Shown piece after piece: positions 24,184 through 33,138 of a DNA stretch of 51,311 nt. The position numbers and the translations under genes are program-made. A model generated the notes under the pieces. It did no database searches, was not told the DNA's origin, and worked only from the letters and a program-made list of their open reading frames with translations. Position 1 is the stretch's first letter. Every line of letters starts with the position of its first letter. This DNA is from Loigolactobacillus bifermentans DSM 20003 (lineage in GTDB: Bacteria; Bacillota; Bacilli; Lactobacillales; Lactobacillaceae): contig NZ_AZDA01000039.1 in the NCBI RefSeq assembly GCF_001434575.1, positions 1 to 51,311 on the forward strand, read 5' to 3'.

Positions 24184-25890
24184 ATGCTAGCGAAACAGCC
24201 AAGTGAAATGCCCCAGAATGGTGCGGATCTTCTCGTTCAATCATTAGCAGATCAAGGTGTTGAGTTACTTTTTGGATATCCGGGTGGCGCTGTGCTCCCA
24301 GAATTCGATGCCCTTTACAAAGCGAAGTTTAATAACATATTAGTCCGTCACGAACAAGGCGCAGTTCATGCAGCTGAAGGCTACGCAAAGTCAACTGGTA
24401 AAACCGGGGTTGTTATTGTCACCAGTGGCCCAGGGGCAACCAATGCCATTACTGGGATCGCCGATGCCATGAGCGACTCAGTGCCAATGGTGGTCTTCAC
24501 AGGTCAGGTTGGTATGAGTGTGATCGGGACCAACGCTTTCCAAGAAGCTGATGTCCTCAGCATGACTGCACCAGTAACGAAGAACAATTACCAAGTTCGT
24601 TCCGCTGCGGATGTACCGAAGATCGTTGCGGCAGCCTTCCAAGTTGCTCAATCTGGTCGTAAAGGCCCAGTTGTTGTCGATCTCCCTAAGAATGTGATGA
24701 ATGAAACAGCAACGACTGAGATCATTGCCCAACGACCTGAACCACTTTCCATGATCAAGGCGAAGGAAAAGCGCGAGGCCATGGGGAAGTTAACCGACAT
24801 GCTCATGGCCCTCGACAAGGCTAAAAAGCCATTGCTACTGGCGGGTGGCGGTGTAATCGCTGCTAAAGCAGGCGATGAGTTTAAAGCATTCGCCCGGAAA
24901 CACCAAATTCCAGTGATCAGTACTTTACTTGGGATTGGCGCAATTCCGAGTCAAGATCCACTTTTCATGGGCATGGCCGGCATGCATGGCACCTACACCG
25001 CAAACATGGCGATTCACGAATGCGATTTACTGATTAATATCGGTTGTCGCTTTGAAGATCGACTTGCAACGAATCCCAAGCGCTTTGCACCAAATGCCCA
25101 GATCGCACATATTGATATTGATGCATCAGAAATTGGTAAGATCATTAAAACTGATTTCGGGATCATCGGCGATGCCAAAGCTGCTTTAAAGGAAATGTTA
25201 CTGGCAGAACCAACGGCTACGAAGCATGCTGACTGGTTGACCCTTAATCAAGAACGACGGGCCAAACATCCTTATCATTATCGGACACAACCTGGTGCTT
25301 TAAAACCACAACAGATCATTGAAGAAGTTGGACGTTTAACAGCAGGTAAGGCGATTGTGACAACGGATGTCGGTCAGCATCAAATGTGGGCGGCGCAGTT
25401 CTATCCATTTACTTTCCCAGGCCAGTTGATCACCAGTGGCGGTCTTGGCACCATGGGATTTGGTTTACCGGCTTCGGTAGGGGCACGATTTGCAAATCCG
25501 GATCTTCCGGTTGTGTTATTCACCGGTGATGGTAGTTTACAAATGACCAGTGAGGAAATGGATGTGATTCACGGTTACGATCTCAATATTAAAATCATCC
25601 TATTAAATAACCATACGTTAGGGATGGTTCGTCAGTGGCAGGACTTGTTCTACGACAAGCGGCGTTCACAAACGATTTTCCATGAACAGCCTAATTTCCA
25701 AAAATTAGCTGATGCATATGGCATTCAATATTGTGCGCTTGATCCGGAACAGAATTGGCAGGCAGCTTTGAAGCAGGCCATGACCAGTGAGCATGCCGCC
25801 TTTATCGAAGTGCCAATTCCACAATTGGAAGCTGTGTCGCCAATGATCGCACCAGGTCAACCAAATGAGAATATGTTAGGGGTGGATTAA
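24184..25890 (+). CDS. ilvB: Acetolactate synthase, large (catalytic) subunit
   Basis: ThDP-dependent enzyme that condenses pyruvate with pyruvate or 2-ketobutyrate, first common step of Val/Leu/Ile synthesis. The catalytic Glu is in RHEQGAVHAAEGYA (E57). The middle FAD/Rossmann-like domain is present, and the ThDP motif GDGSLQMTSEEMDVI...LLNNHTLGMVRQWQ lies near the C-terminus. 568 aa. The adjacent regulatory subunit shows it is the anabolic AHAS rather than catabolic AlsS. Start ATG 24184 with AAGGAGATGAG upstream. Confidence 0.95.
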   Translation: MLAKQPSEMPQNGADLLVQSLADQGVELLFGYPGGAVLPEFDALYKAKFNNILVRHEQGAVHAAEGYAKSTGKTGVVIVTSGPGATNAITGIADAMSDSVPMVVFTGQVGMSVIGTNAFQEADVLSMTAPVTKNNYQVRSAADVPKIVAAAFQVAQSGRKGPVVVDLPKNVMNETATTEIIAQRPEPLSMIKAKEKREAMGKLTDMLMALDKAKKPLLLAGGGVIAAKAGDEFKAFARKHQIPVISTLLGIGAIPSQDPLFMGMAGMHGTYTANMAIHECDLLINIGCRFEDRLATNPKRFAPNAQIAHIDIDASEIGKIIKTDFGIIGDAKAALKEMLLAEPTATKHADWLTLNQERRAKHPYHYRTQPGALKPQQIIEEVGRLTAGKAIVTTDVGQHQMWAAQFYPFTFPGQLITSGGLGTMGFGLPASVGARFANPDLPVVLFTGDGSLQMTSEEMDVIHGYDLNIKIILLNNHTLGMVRQWQDLFYDKRRSQTIFHEQPNFQKLADAYGIQYCALDPEQNWQAALKQAMTSEHAAFIEVPIPQLEAVSPMIAPGQPNENMLGVD

Positions 25891-26376
25891 ATGCGACGCG
25901 TGATTACCTGTATGATGAACAACAATCCGGGGGTGCTTAACCGGTTTACCAGTAGTTTAACGGCTCGCCAGGTCAACATTGATAGTATTTCGATTAGTCC
26001 GATTACAGATCGGCGGACTTCCCGCGTAACACTGGTTGTTTTGTTAAAGGGCCAGCAGGAAAGCCAACAATTGTTAGCACAGCTGGATAAACAGCTCGAT
26101 GTTTTCGATTTGAAGGACATTACCGATACACACCATGTTGAACGTGAATTGGCCCTGATCAAAGTGAATGCGCCGGCGAATAAACGCGCCGAGTTGCTTG
26201 CGATGATCGCCCCATTCCGAGCTAGCATTATTGATGTTGGGTCATCGGATGTTGTGATTCAAATCACTGGGACACGTGAAAAAGTCAATGCATTATTAAG
26301 AATTACAGCCGATTATGGCGTCTTGCAACTGGTTAGAACTGGGGTTGCAGGCTTTACCCGGGCAGAGGATCAATAA
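25891..26376 (+). CDS. ilvN: Acetolactate synthase, small regulatory subunit
   Basis: Regulatory subunit of AHAS, 161 aa. The N-terminal ACT domain (MRRVITCMMNNNPGVLNRFTSSLTARQVNIDSISI) binds valine for feedback inhibition. The C-terminal ALS_ss_C domain starts near VERELALIKV. Its ATG follows the ilvB stop codon directly, ensuring coupled expression. The length is typical of the short bacterial form. Confidence 0.93.
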   Translation: MRRVITCMMNNNPGVLNRFTSSLTARQVNIDSISISPITDRRTSRVTLVVLLKGQQESQQLLAQLDKQLDVFDLKDITDTHHVERELALIKVNAPANKRAELLAMIAPFRASIIDVGSSDVVIQITGTREKVNALLRITADYGVLQLVRTGVAGFTRAEDQ

Positions 26377-26482
26377 ACTTTCCCAAAAAAGTCTGAATTT
26401 CGTTACGGTACCATATTTCAAGTTCCGCCTATATAATAGGAAGAAACGTGAAATTTGATATAAATTGGTTTGGTTACATTAA

Positions 26483-27529
<1,047 letters not shown>

Positions 27530-27543
27530 TTGTTCAGGGATGG

Positions 27544-27587
27544 AACAAGGTTGTCAGCCTCATTTCGGGCTTCAACCTTGTTTTTTT
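27544..27587 (+). terminator. Intrinsic terminator of ilvC
   Basis: AACAAGGTTG ... CAACCTTGTT followed by TTTTTT, with an inner AGCC/GGCT pair. Confidence 0.85.
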
Positions 27588-27657
27588 ATTACAATATCAG
27601 TGTAGGAAGTAATCAAATTTTAATGCAAATAGGACAATCTGAAAGGATGGTGGCGAA

Positions 27658-28932
27658 ATGGTAGTCACAGAAAATCAAAACTTATTGACTGAAACTGATG
27701 TACAAAAAGCAAACGAGGTGTTGGCCCCCATTATTCGCCACACGCCTTTGCAGTATGACGTTTATTTATCACAAAAATACAATTGTCAGGTTTATTTGAA
27801 ACGTGAAGATCTACAAGCCGTTCGTTCCTTTAAAATTCGTGGGGCGTATTATGCCATTACCCAAACCACACCAGAACAACGTCAGCGCGGTGTCGTTTGT
27901 GCTTCTGCCGGCAACCATGCCCAAGGCGTTGCTTGGACGTGTCACAATCTAGGTGTTCATGCCACGATCTTTATGCCGGTGACCACACCGCAACAAAAAG
28001 TGGGGCAAGTGGCCTTCTTTGGTGGTGACGATGTGACCATTAAATTAACAGGGGACACGTTTGATGCCTCTGCTCAGGCTGCAACTGAATTTTGTGAAAA
28101 AGAAAATCAAACCTTTATTGCACCCTTCGATAATCTGAATACCATGGCCGGTCAAGGCACATTGGCCGTTGAAGTTTTTGACGACGCTAAAAAGCAAGCT
28201 TTAAAAGTGGACTACCTGTTAGCTGCAATCGGTGGCGGTGGTTTGATCAGCGGCATCTCGGCTTATAGCAAAGGCACCCATCCTGAAACAAAAGTGGTTG
28301 GGGTTGAACCGCAACATGCTGCATCGATGGCAGCAGCTTTTGCCAAAGGAGGCCCGGTGACCTTAGATGAAATGGACACGTTTGTCGATGGTGCGGCTGT
28401 TCGGACAGTTGGCGGCCTGACATATGCCAATGCGAAGGCCTATGTTGATGAACTAGCCGCCGTTCCAGAAGGCCAGGTTTGTCGGACGATCCTTGACTTG
28501 TATAGCAAGGAAGCCATTGTAGCAGAACCTGCTGGTGCTTTAAGCGTGGCCGCTTTGGAACAAATGCAAGCCGAATTGACTGGTAAAACGGTGGTCTGTG
28601 TCATCAGTGGCGGGAATAATGACATCAACCGAATGCAAGAAATCGAAGAACGCGCCTCGATTTTTGAAGGCGTGCAACATTACTTTGTGGTTGATTTCCC
28701 GCAACGGCCAGGGGCTTTGCGTGAATTTACCAATGAGGTGTTAGGCCCGAATGATGATATTACCAAGTTTGAATACACGAAGAAAGTCAATCGTGGTAGC
28801 GGCCCAGTTTTAATTGGGGTTCGTTTAAATGATAAAACAACGTTACCTGCATTGTTGGAACGTTTAACGAAATTTGATCCACACTATATCAACCTGGTTG
28901 AAAACCAAATGTTGTACACGATGTTAGTTTAG
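27658..28932 (+). CDS. ilvA: Threonine ammonia-lyase (biosynthetic)
   Basis: PLP enzyme converting threonine to 2-ketobutyrate and ammonia, entry point to isoleucine. The PLP lysine is in VRSFKIRGAYYAI (about residue 59), the glycine loop AAIGGGGLISGISAY binds phosphate. The C-terminal ACT-like regulatory domain begins at about YFVVDFPQRPGALREF, as in the one-domain-regulated short form (424 aa). Start ATG 27658 with GGATGGTGG 6 nt upstream. It is separated from ilvC by a terminator, so it has its own promoter or read-through. Confidence 0.93.
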   Translation: MVVTENQNLLTETDVQKANEVLAPIIRHTPLQYDVYLSQKYNCQVYLKREDLQAVRSFKIRGAYYAITQTTPEQRQRGVVCASAGNHAQGVAWTCHNLGVHATIFMPVTTPQQKVGQVAFFGGDDVTIKLTGDTFDASAQAATEFCEKENQTFIAPFDNLNTMAGQGTLAVEVFDDAKKQALKVDYLLAAIGGGGLISGISAYSKGTHPETKVVGVEPQHAASMAAAFAKGGPVTLDEMDTFVDGAAVRTVGGLTYANAKAYVDELAAVPEGQVCRTILDLYSKEAIVAEPAGALSVAALEQMQAELTGKTVVCVISGGNNDINRMQEIEERASIFEGVQHYFVVDFPQRPGALREFTNEVLGPNDDITKFEYTKKVNRGSGPVLIGVRLNDKTTLPALLERLTKFDPHYINLVENQMLYTMLV

Positions 28933-28946
28933 AAGAGGTGAATTTC

Positions 28947-29735
28947 ATGACACAAACGATCCTATCGTTTCAGGATGTTTCTTTGGAACGTGGTCCAAAA
29001 CGGAAAATTCTACACCACATTGATTGGACCATTCATACTGGTGAAAATTGGGCTATTTTAGGCCTAAATGGTGCTGGCAAAACCACAATGTTAAAACTGA
29101 TCCATGGTGATTTATGGCCAACAACAGGTCGGTTAGAAGTTTTAGGTGGTGTTTTTGGTCACACCTCGATTCCAGAACTACAACGCAAAATTGGTTGGGT
29201 CAGCACGGCTTTGCAAGATTGGTTGCACCCTGGTGATCTTGTTGAAAAAATTGTTTTATCTGGAAAATTTGCCAGTATTGGTATTTACGAAGCTTATACC
29301 AAACAGGATCTTGATCAGGCCAAGGAATTGCTGACGGAACTAGGTGGTGCAAGCTTGATTGGCAAACCTTATTTGGTACTTTCTCAAGGCGAGCGCCAAT
29401 TGGCCATGATTGCCCGTGCTTTAATGGCACAGCCAGCATTATTAGTGTTAGATGAACCGTGTAACGGACTGGATCTGTTTGCGCGTGAAGCGCTGTTGGA
29501 ACGTGTGGGGAAAATCTCACAATTGCCCAATAGCCCGGCACTTTTGTTTGTATCGCATTATACAGAGGAACTCTTGCCGTGTTTCCAAAATATTCTGTTA
29601 TTAAAAGCTGGGCGTATTTTCAAACAAGGTCAGCGTGAGCTTCTAAACGAGCAAACCTTGACTGATTTTTATGGGGCTCCGATTCAAACGGTCCATATTT
29701 CAGATCAACGCATCGCAGTCTATCCAAAACATTAG
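28947..29735 (+). CDS. ABC transporter ATP-binding protein (stand-alone, YlmA-like)
   Basis: ABC ATPase of 262 aa. Walker A GLNGAGKTT (about residues 38-46), signature YLVLSQGERQ, Walker B LLVLDEPCNGLDL, and switch His in FVSHYTEE. No permease gene is near, and the protein ends with a C-terminal extension, as in YlmA-type orphan ATPases. Start ATG 28947 with AGAGGTG upstream. It begins 14 nt after the ilvA stop and is probably co-transcribed with it. The role is unknown. Confidence 0.85.
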   Translation: MTQTILSFQDVSLERGPKRKILHHIDWTIHTGENWAILGLNGAGKTTMLKLIHGDLWPTTGRLEVLGGVFGHTSIPELQRKIGWVSTALQDWLHPGDLVEKIVLSGKFASIGIYEAYTKQDLDQAKELLTELGGASLIGKPYLVLSQGERQLAMIARALMAQPALLVLDEPCNGLDLFAREALLERVGKISQLPNSPALLFVSHYTEELLPCFQNILLLKAGRIFKQGQRELLNEQTLTDFYGAPIQTVHISDQRIAVYPKH

Positions 29736-29747
29736 CAGGTAAAGCAG

Positions 29748-29793
29748 CGCCAAAAAATAGGCCCGACAGCAATGATGTCGAGCCTATTTGGCG
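29748..29793. terminator. Long hairpin between ABC ATPase gene and SDR pseudogene
   Basis: CGCCAAAaaATAGGCcCGACA pairs with TGTCGaGCCTATTTGGCG around 7 nt. The T-tract is weak on both strands. Confidence 0.6.
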
Positions 29794-29801
29794 TGTCATG
29801 A

Positions 29802-30644
29802 TTATTTGTGATGCCGACTAAGGGCGAAACAGGTGCTTAAGGCGACACCAAGCATGGCGTCGAACTGGCGATCACTGAAAAGGCGGCGACTGGTTAAGGT
29901 TAAATGACTGCCAAACCCTGCTGCATAGCGGGTGCGGGGATGGCGACTGGTGACTGCTTTAACCCATCACTTGTGCAATGACATGCGGGTCAGAGGCCCA
30001 ACGATAGGCAAGCTTGAGCAAAGCGTCTGTTTTAGCTGTTAGTGGGGCGTAGGCCTTAGCAGTGGTGTTGGTTTGCAAATTTTGATCGGCGATTTTGGCC
30101 CATTCAGTTTGAATTAAACCAGGCTCAACGATCACCACTTGAATGCCAAAGCTTTTAACTTCACTACGCAAGGTGTCACTAAGGCCTTCCAACGCATGTT
30201 TGGTGGCCACATACCAGCCACCAAGGGGTTGATAGATTTTACCAGCAATCGAGGTAACATTAATGATGCGACCACTGTGTTGTGCGCGCATGAGCGGTAA
30301 TACGGCTTGAATCAACCGTGCGGTGCCAAATAAATTCACTTCAAACTGACGTTTTGCTGTGCTGATCGGCACGGTTTCAATGGCACCATAAGCGCCGTAG
30401 CCGGCATTATTGATCAGCACATCCAGACCCCCTGCTGGCGTTGAATGGTGGCCACAGCCTGCGCTAAGGTCTCTGGTTGCGTTAAATCCAGTACCAGCGG
30501 CCGAATGCCATATTTGGTCAGTGGTTGCAACCGCTCAAGCCGTCGTGCTGCAGCATAAACTAAATTGCCAGCTTGTTGTAACCGAATGGCAGTGGCACGA
30601 CCAATACCAGATGAAGCGCCGGTAATGAGAATCACTTTTTTCAT
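29802..30644 (-). pseudogene. Short-chain dehydrogenase/reductase, two frameshifts
   Basis: Classical SDR of about 280 codons broken in two places. The first part (from ATG 30644) has the cofactor motif ITGASSGIGRATA but runs into a stop after QRQQGVWMC. The next part, in another frame, begins LDVLINNAGYGAYGA and has the catalytic YVATK. The switch point is a run of five C at 30430-30434; six would restore QQGGLDVLINNAG. The second shift is at CCC 29963-29965: without one C the frame continues as KAVTSRHPRTRYAAGFG to a natural C-terminus ending at TAA 29802-29804. Either a decayed gene or two homopolymer errors in the sequence. Confidence 0.85.
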
Positions 30645-30667
30645 ATTGAACAGCCTTCTTTCACTAA

Positions 30668-31291
30668 TTAATCGATCACGATCTTTGTAGAACGGCTTAG
30701 CCGAAAATAAGCAACCGTATGGAAAATAATGCCGGCGAGCAAGAGCAACGCGCCAAGCCAGGTTGAAAATGGTGTCACTACTAAAGCAATGGCGTAAATG
30801 GCCACACTACGTAGCGGATCATCCTTGGTTTTTTGATGTAGCTTGGTATGCTTTGCCTGCTTAACGCGCAACGTTGCATGGCGGTTGACGTACGTATATA
30901 GGAGCTTAAAGGAAGCAGAAATCAATAAGGCTACCACATCATAAATGATAAAAGCCGTCTTCATGTCACTTTGATTGCCAGAAGCTAATGCCGACGCAAT
31001 CAGATTCGTGGGATAATCCACCAGTGTAATGGGGAACAAAACCACTAAATTGACAAAGTTTAAGCCGCGGTCGATTTGCGCAATGGTATTGAAATAGTCA
31101 TGGTGAAATAACCAAAGTGTGCCAACATAGAGAAATGAAATAATATAAGCAAATAAAATCGGCCATTGATGCAACACTGCGGTCCATAAATGACCAGTCC
31201 GATAAGCCGGTACGTGGAACTCTAAAACTAAAATTGTAATCAAAATGGCGAATACGCCATCACTAAAGGCTTGCAACCGACCTGGTTTCAT
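30668..31291 (-). CDS. TMEM175-family (DUF1211) channel
   Basis: Integral membrane protein of 207 aa related to TMEM175, a potassium channel family. The diagnostic N-terminal motif RLQAFSDGVFAILITI (FSDGVFAI) is present, followed by about five more helices. Start ATG 31291 has GGAGG 7 nt upstream (31299-31303). The transcript carries two tandem copies of the structured leader RNA also found before the aquaglyceroporin, which suggests that both channels answer to the same signal. It lies just upstream of the SDR pseudogene on the same strand. Confidence 0.88.
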   Translation of the reverse strand: MKPGRLQAFSDGVFAILITILVLEFHVPAYRTGHLWTAVLHQWPILFAYIISFLYVGTLWLFHHDYFNTIAQIDRGLNFVNLVVLFPITLVDYPTNLIASALASGNQSDMKTAFIIYDVVALLISASFKLLYTYVNRHATLRVKQAKHTKLHQKTKDDPLRSVAIYAIALVVTPFSTWLGALLLLAGIIFHTVAYFRLSRSTKIVID

Positions 31292-31303
31292 AGCGAGACC
31301 TCC

Positions 31304-31403
31304 TAAGTTCTTTGATGTCTATTTTGCTCCGCAAAATCTTATTTCCGGAGGATGTCCATTCCTACGGGCGCAATCACCCTCGTAGGAAGCATGGCACCTC
31401 TAA
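31304..31403 (-). promoter_or_regulatory. Structured leader RNA, copy B (proximal to TMEM175 gene)
   Basis: Minus strand: GAGG (31400-31397) pairs with CCTC(C) (31351-31347). Between them lie CCA/TGG and an 8-bp stem TTCCTACG/CGTAGGAA (31388-31381/31366-31359) with inner GGTG/CGCC. The conserved string GGACATCCTCCGGAAATAAG follows, then hairpin TTTTGC-GGA-GCAAAA (31336-31322). The ribosome binding site GGAGG (31303-31299) lies directly behind and can pair with the same CCTCC. Confidence 0.75.
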
Positions 31404-31515
31404 GTACACTTCATATCTATTTTGCTAACGTAAACTCTTATTTCCGGAGGATGTCCATTCTGTCGGACGAAAACCGTCACGACAGAAGCATGGCGCCTCC
31501 TCCAGAAATAATCAT
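31404..31515 (-). promoter_or_regulatory. Structured leader RNA, copy C (distal)
   Basis: Minus strand: GGAGG (about 31500-31496), CCA/TGG, 8-bp stem TTCTGTCG/CGACAGAA (31487-31480/31465-31458) with inner GACG/CGTC, the same 20-nt conserved string, CCTCC at 31450-31446, and a less perfect second hairpin ending in GCAAAA (31425-31420). The CCTCC positions of copies B and C are 99 nt apart, so this is a tandem repeat of about 100 nt. Confidence 0.72.
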
Positions 31516-31521
31516 TAACTT

Positions 31522-31551
31522 ATTATCGCTTTTAAGCAGGCTTGTGCGCAA
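31522..31551 (-). promoter_or_regulatory. Promoter of the TMEM175 transcript
   Basis: Minus strand: TTGCGC (31551-31546), 18-nt spacer, GATAAT (31527-31522). It places copy C right at the 5' end of the RNA. Confidence 0.5.
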
Positions 31552-31564
31552 CTATTTGGACAAA

Positions 31565-31590
31565 GAAAAAAACCATACGCTTGGCATGGC
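31565..31590 (-). terminator. Intrinsic terminator of ridA
   Basis: Minus strand: CCATGC-CAA-GCGTATGG followed by seven T. Confidence 0.65.
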
Positions 31591-31606
31591 TTTTCGAAAT
31601 AACGAT

Positions 31607-31990
31607 TTACTGAACCGCTGTGTATTCAATTTCAATTAAAGCGCCGGCTGGTAACTTGGCGACTTCAACGCAAGAGCGTGCTGGCAAAATTGCATTGTCA
31701 GCAAAAAAGTCAGCGTACAATTGATTAACCAGCTGAAAGTCATTAACATCTTGTAAGAAAATCAGTGTTTTTACTACGTTAGCTGGGGTGAGATCGGCAG
31801 CTGCTAAAACAGCCTTGATATTTTTGAAAACTTGTTTTGCTTGGGCATCAATGGTTGTGCCAGCAAGTTTACCAGTGGTTGGATCGAGGCCAACTTGACC
31901 AGAACCATAAAGCGTATTGCCAGCTAAAACGGCCTGTGAATAAGGACCGAGTGCGGCAGGTGCTTGATCCGTTACAATTTTTTGAGACAT
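31607..31990 (-). CDS. ridA: RidA-family 2-iminobutanoate/2-iminopropanoate deaminase
   Basis: RidA (YjgF/YER057c/UK114) protein, 127 aa. It hydrolyses the reactive enamine/imine products released by IlvA-type dehydratases, protecting PLP enzymes. Family motifs: APAALGPYSQAV, YGSGQVGLDP, and the substrate-binding Arg in LPARSCVEVAKLP. Start ATG 31990 with GGAAGTG 7 nt upstream; ATGs further upstream have no ribosome binding site. It lies about 3 kb from ilvA, which fits its role. Confidence 0.92.
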   Translation of the reverse strand: MSQKIVTDQAPAALGPYSQAVLAGNTLYGSGQVGLDPTTGKLAGTTIDAQAKQVFKNIKAVLAAADLTPANVVKTLIFLQDVNDFQLVNQLYADFFADNAILPARSCVEVAKLPAGALIEIEYTAVQ

Positions 31991-32143
31991 ATTGTCACTT
32001 CCAATAATGAGATTAGTCTTTATTTTAAGCGTCTTTTTAATGAAAGTAAATGCCATTAGATAACCTTTTTCGACGATTAGCAGGATTGACCCGTTAGGCA
32101 TGGTTTAGTGGTAAAATAGAACCTAGAAGAGAGGTATTCCAAA

Positions 32144-32407
32144 ATGAATAAAGACACCAAAAAAGTTGTCGCAGCTGCTGAAGCAAATGATAACCCAAAA
32201 AGTAGTAAATTTGCTGCCGGCGATCGCGTTGCAATTTCTAAATTAACTGGCTTACCTGATTGCGAAGGGGTCGTCATGAAGAAATACACGAATAGTGCAT
32301 TGATCGAATTACATGAAGGCGATGCCATTACGGCGCAGATCATGGAGGAAATGAATGGTCGTTACGTTGTGAATTACGATCATTTAAAGAAGCTAAAGGC
32401 GGTTTGA
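32144..32407 (+). CDS. DUF2187 (KOW-like) small protein, 87 aa
   Basis: Small protein of 87 aa resembling DUF2187 (Bacillus YkvS-like): a Lys-rich N-terminus, then FAAGDRVAISKLTGLPDCEGVVMKKYTNSALIEL, a KOW/SH3-like barrel pattern, and a closing YVVNYDHLKKL. Function unknown; similar small barrels bind nucleic acid. Start ATG 32144 with AGAGAGG upstream. A strong terminator follows the stop. Confidence 0.75.
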   Translation: MNKDTKKVVAAAEANDNPKSSKFAAGDRVAISKLTGLPDCEGVVMKKYTNSALIELHEGDAITAQIMEEMNGRYVVNYDHLKKLKAV

Positions 32408-32414
32408 TCCGCTT

Positions 32415-32447
32415 CAAAAAATACGGCAAAAAATGTCGTATTTTTTT
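32415..32447 (+). terminator. Intrinsic terminator of the DUF2187 gene
   Basis: AAAAAATACG ... CGTATTTTTTT. Confidence 0.8.
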
Positions 32448-32458
32448 AGTCTTATCTC

Positions 32459-32487
32459 TTGTAACCGCTTACCAAATTTGCTATACT
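32459..32487 (+). promoter_or_regulatory. Promoter of the large non-coding RNA
   Basis: TTGTAA (32459-32464), 17-nt spacer, TATACT (32482-32487) with an upstream TG (extended -10 TGCTATACT). The predicted start lies at about 32491-32495, exactly where the closing helix begins. Confidence 0.7.
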
Positions 32488-32490
32488 ATG

Positions 32491-33043
32491 GTTGTGGTAA
32501 AGAAGAACTCAACCGTTACAAGGTAACAAGTCGTTCCACCGGAGTGTTGCTTGACGAAGGAGCATTCTGAAGTGTAAATATTTACAAGGACCACCGATTT
32601 AGAATTTAGGATATAGCGTGAAGCACTTGGATCTATGAATTGAAATGAATGGAAAGTGGTGCCAATGCAACAAGCGTGAAGCACAAACTTTTTAGATCAG
32701 CTGATCAAGTATTCACCATAGACGATTCTAACCAGAAAATTTTAGTGGAGGTGCAGGTCGTAATAGACGTGACACGAATTCCTCTAAGACAACCAATTAC
32801 CAGCAAGTAAGCGTCATTTCGGATTCTCACTTTGATCTTGCATCAAACAGAATCACAGTAGATTTTAAATAACAAGCGTACGCTCAAGCTCAGGTAGCGT
32901 TGTCGTACAATTGAATAAGCAGTAAAGATTGAGGCGAAAAAGTATTACAAGTTTAAATCAACAGACCAAACGATTGGGTCTTCTACCACAACTAAAGTAG
33001 GTCACGAGTATCGATGAATAATCAAAACTCGTGGCCTATTTGT
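32491..33043 (+). ncRNA. Large structured non-coding RNA (about 500 nt plus terminator)
   Basis: No plausible gene is found on either strand. The first nine bases GTTGTGGTA (32491-32499) pair perfectly with TACCACAAC (32984-32992), closing a domain of 502 nt. Inside are hairpins such as GTTAC-AAG-GTAAC, GAGTGTT/AGCATTC, TGTAAAT/ATTTACA, GATCAGCTGATC, ACGCT/AGCGT and GACC/GGGTC. A 12-bp terminator stem follows (32998-33009/33027-33038). RNase P type B, tmRNA and 6S hallmarks were looked for and not found. Size and ornate folding recall the large ROOL/GOLLD-type RNAs of Lactobacillales, but I cannot verify membership. Confidence 0.75.
32998..33043 (+). terminator. Terminator of the large ncRNA
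   Basis: TAGGTCACGAGT / ACTCGTGGCCTA (one G-T pair), loop 17 nt, short T-tract. Confidence 0.65.
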
Positions 33044-33138
33044 ATGCTTGCATCAGTGGCGTTGTGTGGGGCTGGCCGTCAGCACGTAACTTGCGTATAA
33101 TAGGCCTCAGATAGAGCCGTTAAAGTGGGGTTGGTTTT

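Noticed and set aside
32459-33043. Reading the 500-nt gap as RNase P RNA (type B), tmRNA or 6S RNA
   Set aside because: The hallmark strings of type B RNase P (GAGGAAAGTCC) and of tmRNA (GGATTCGACAG and a CCA end) are missing, and 6S RNA is much shorter.
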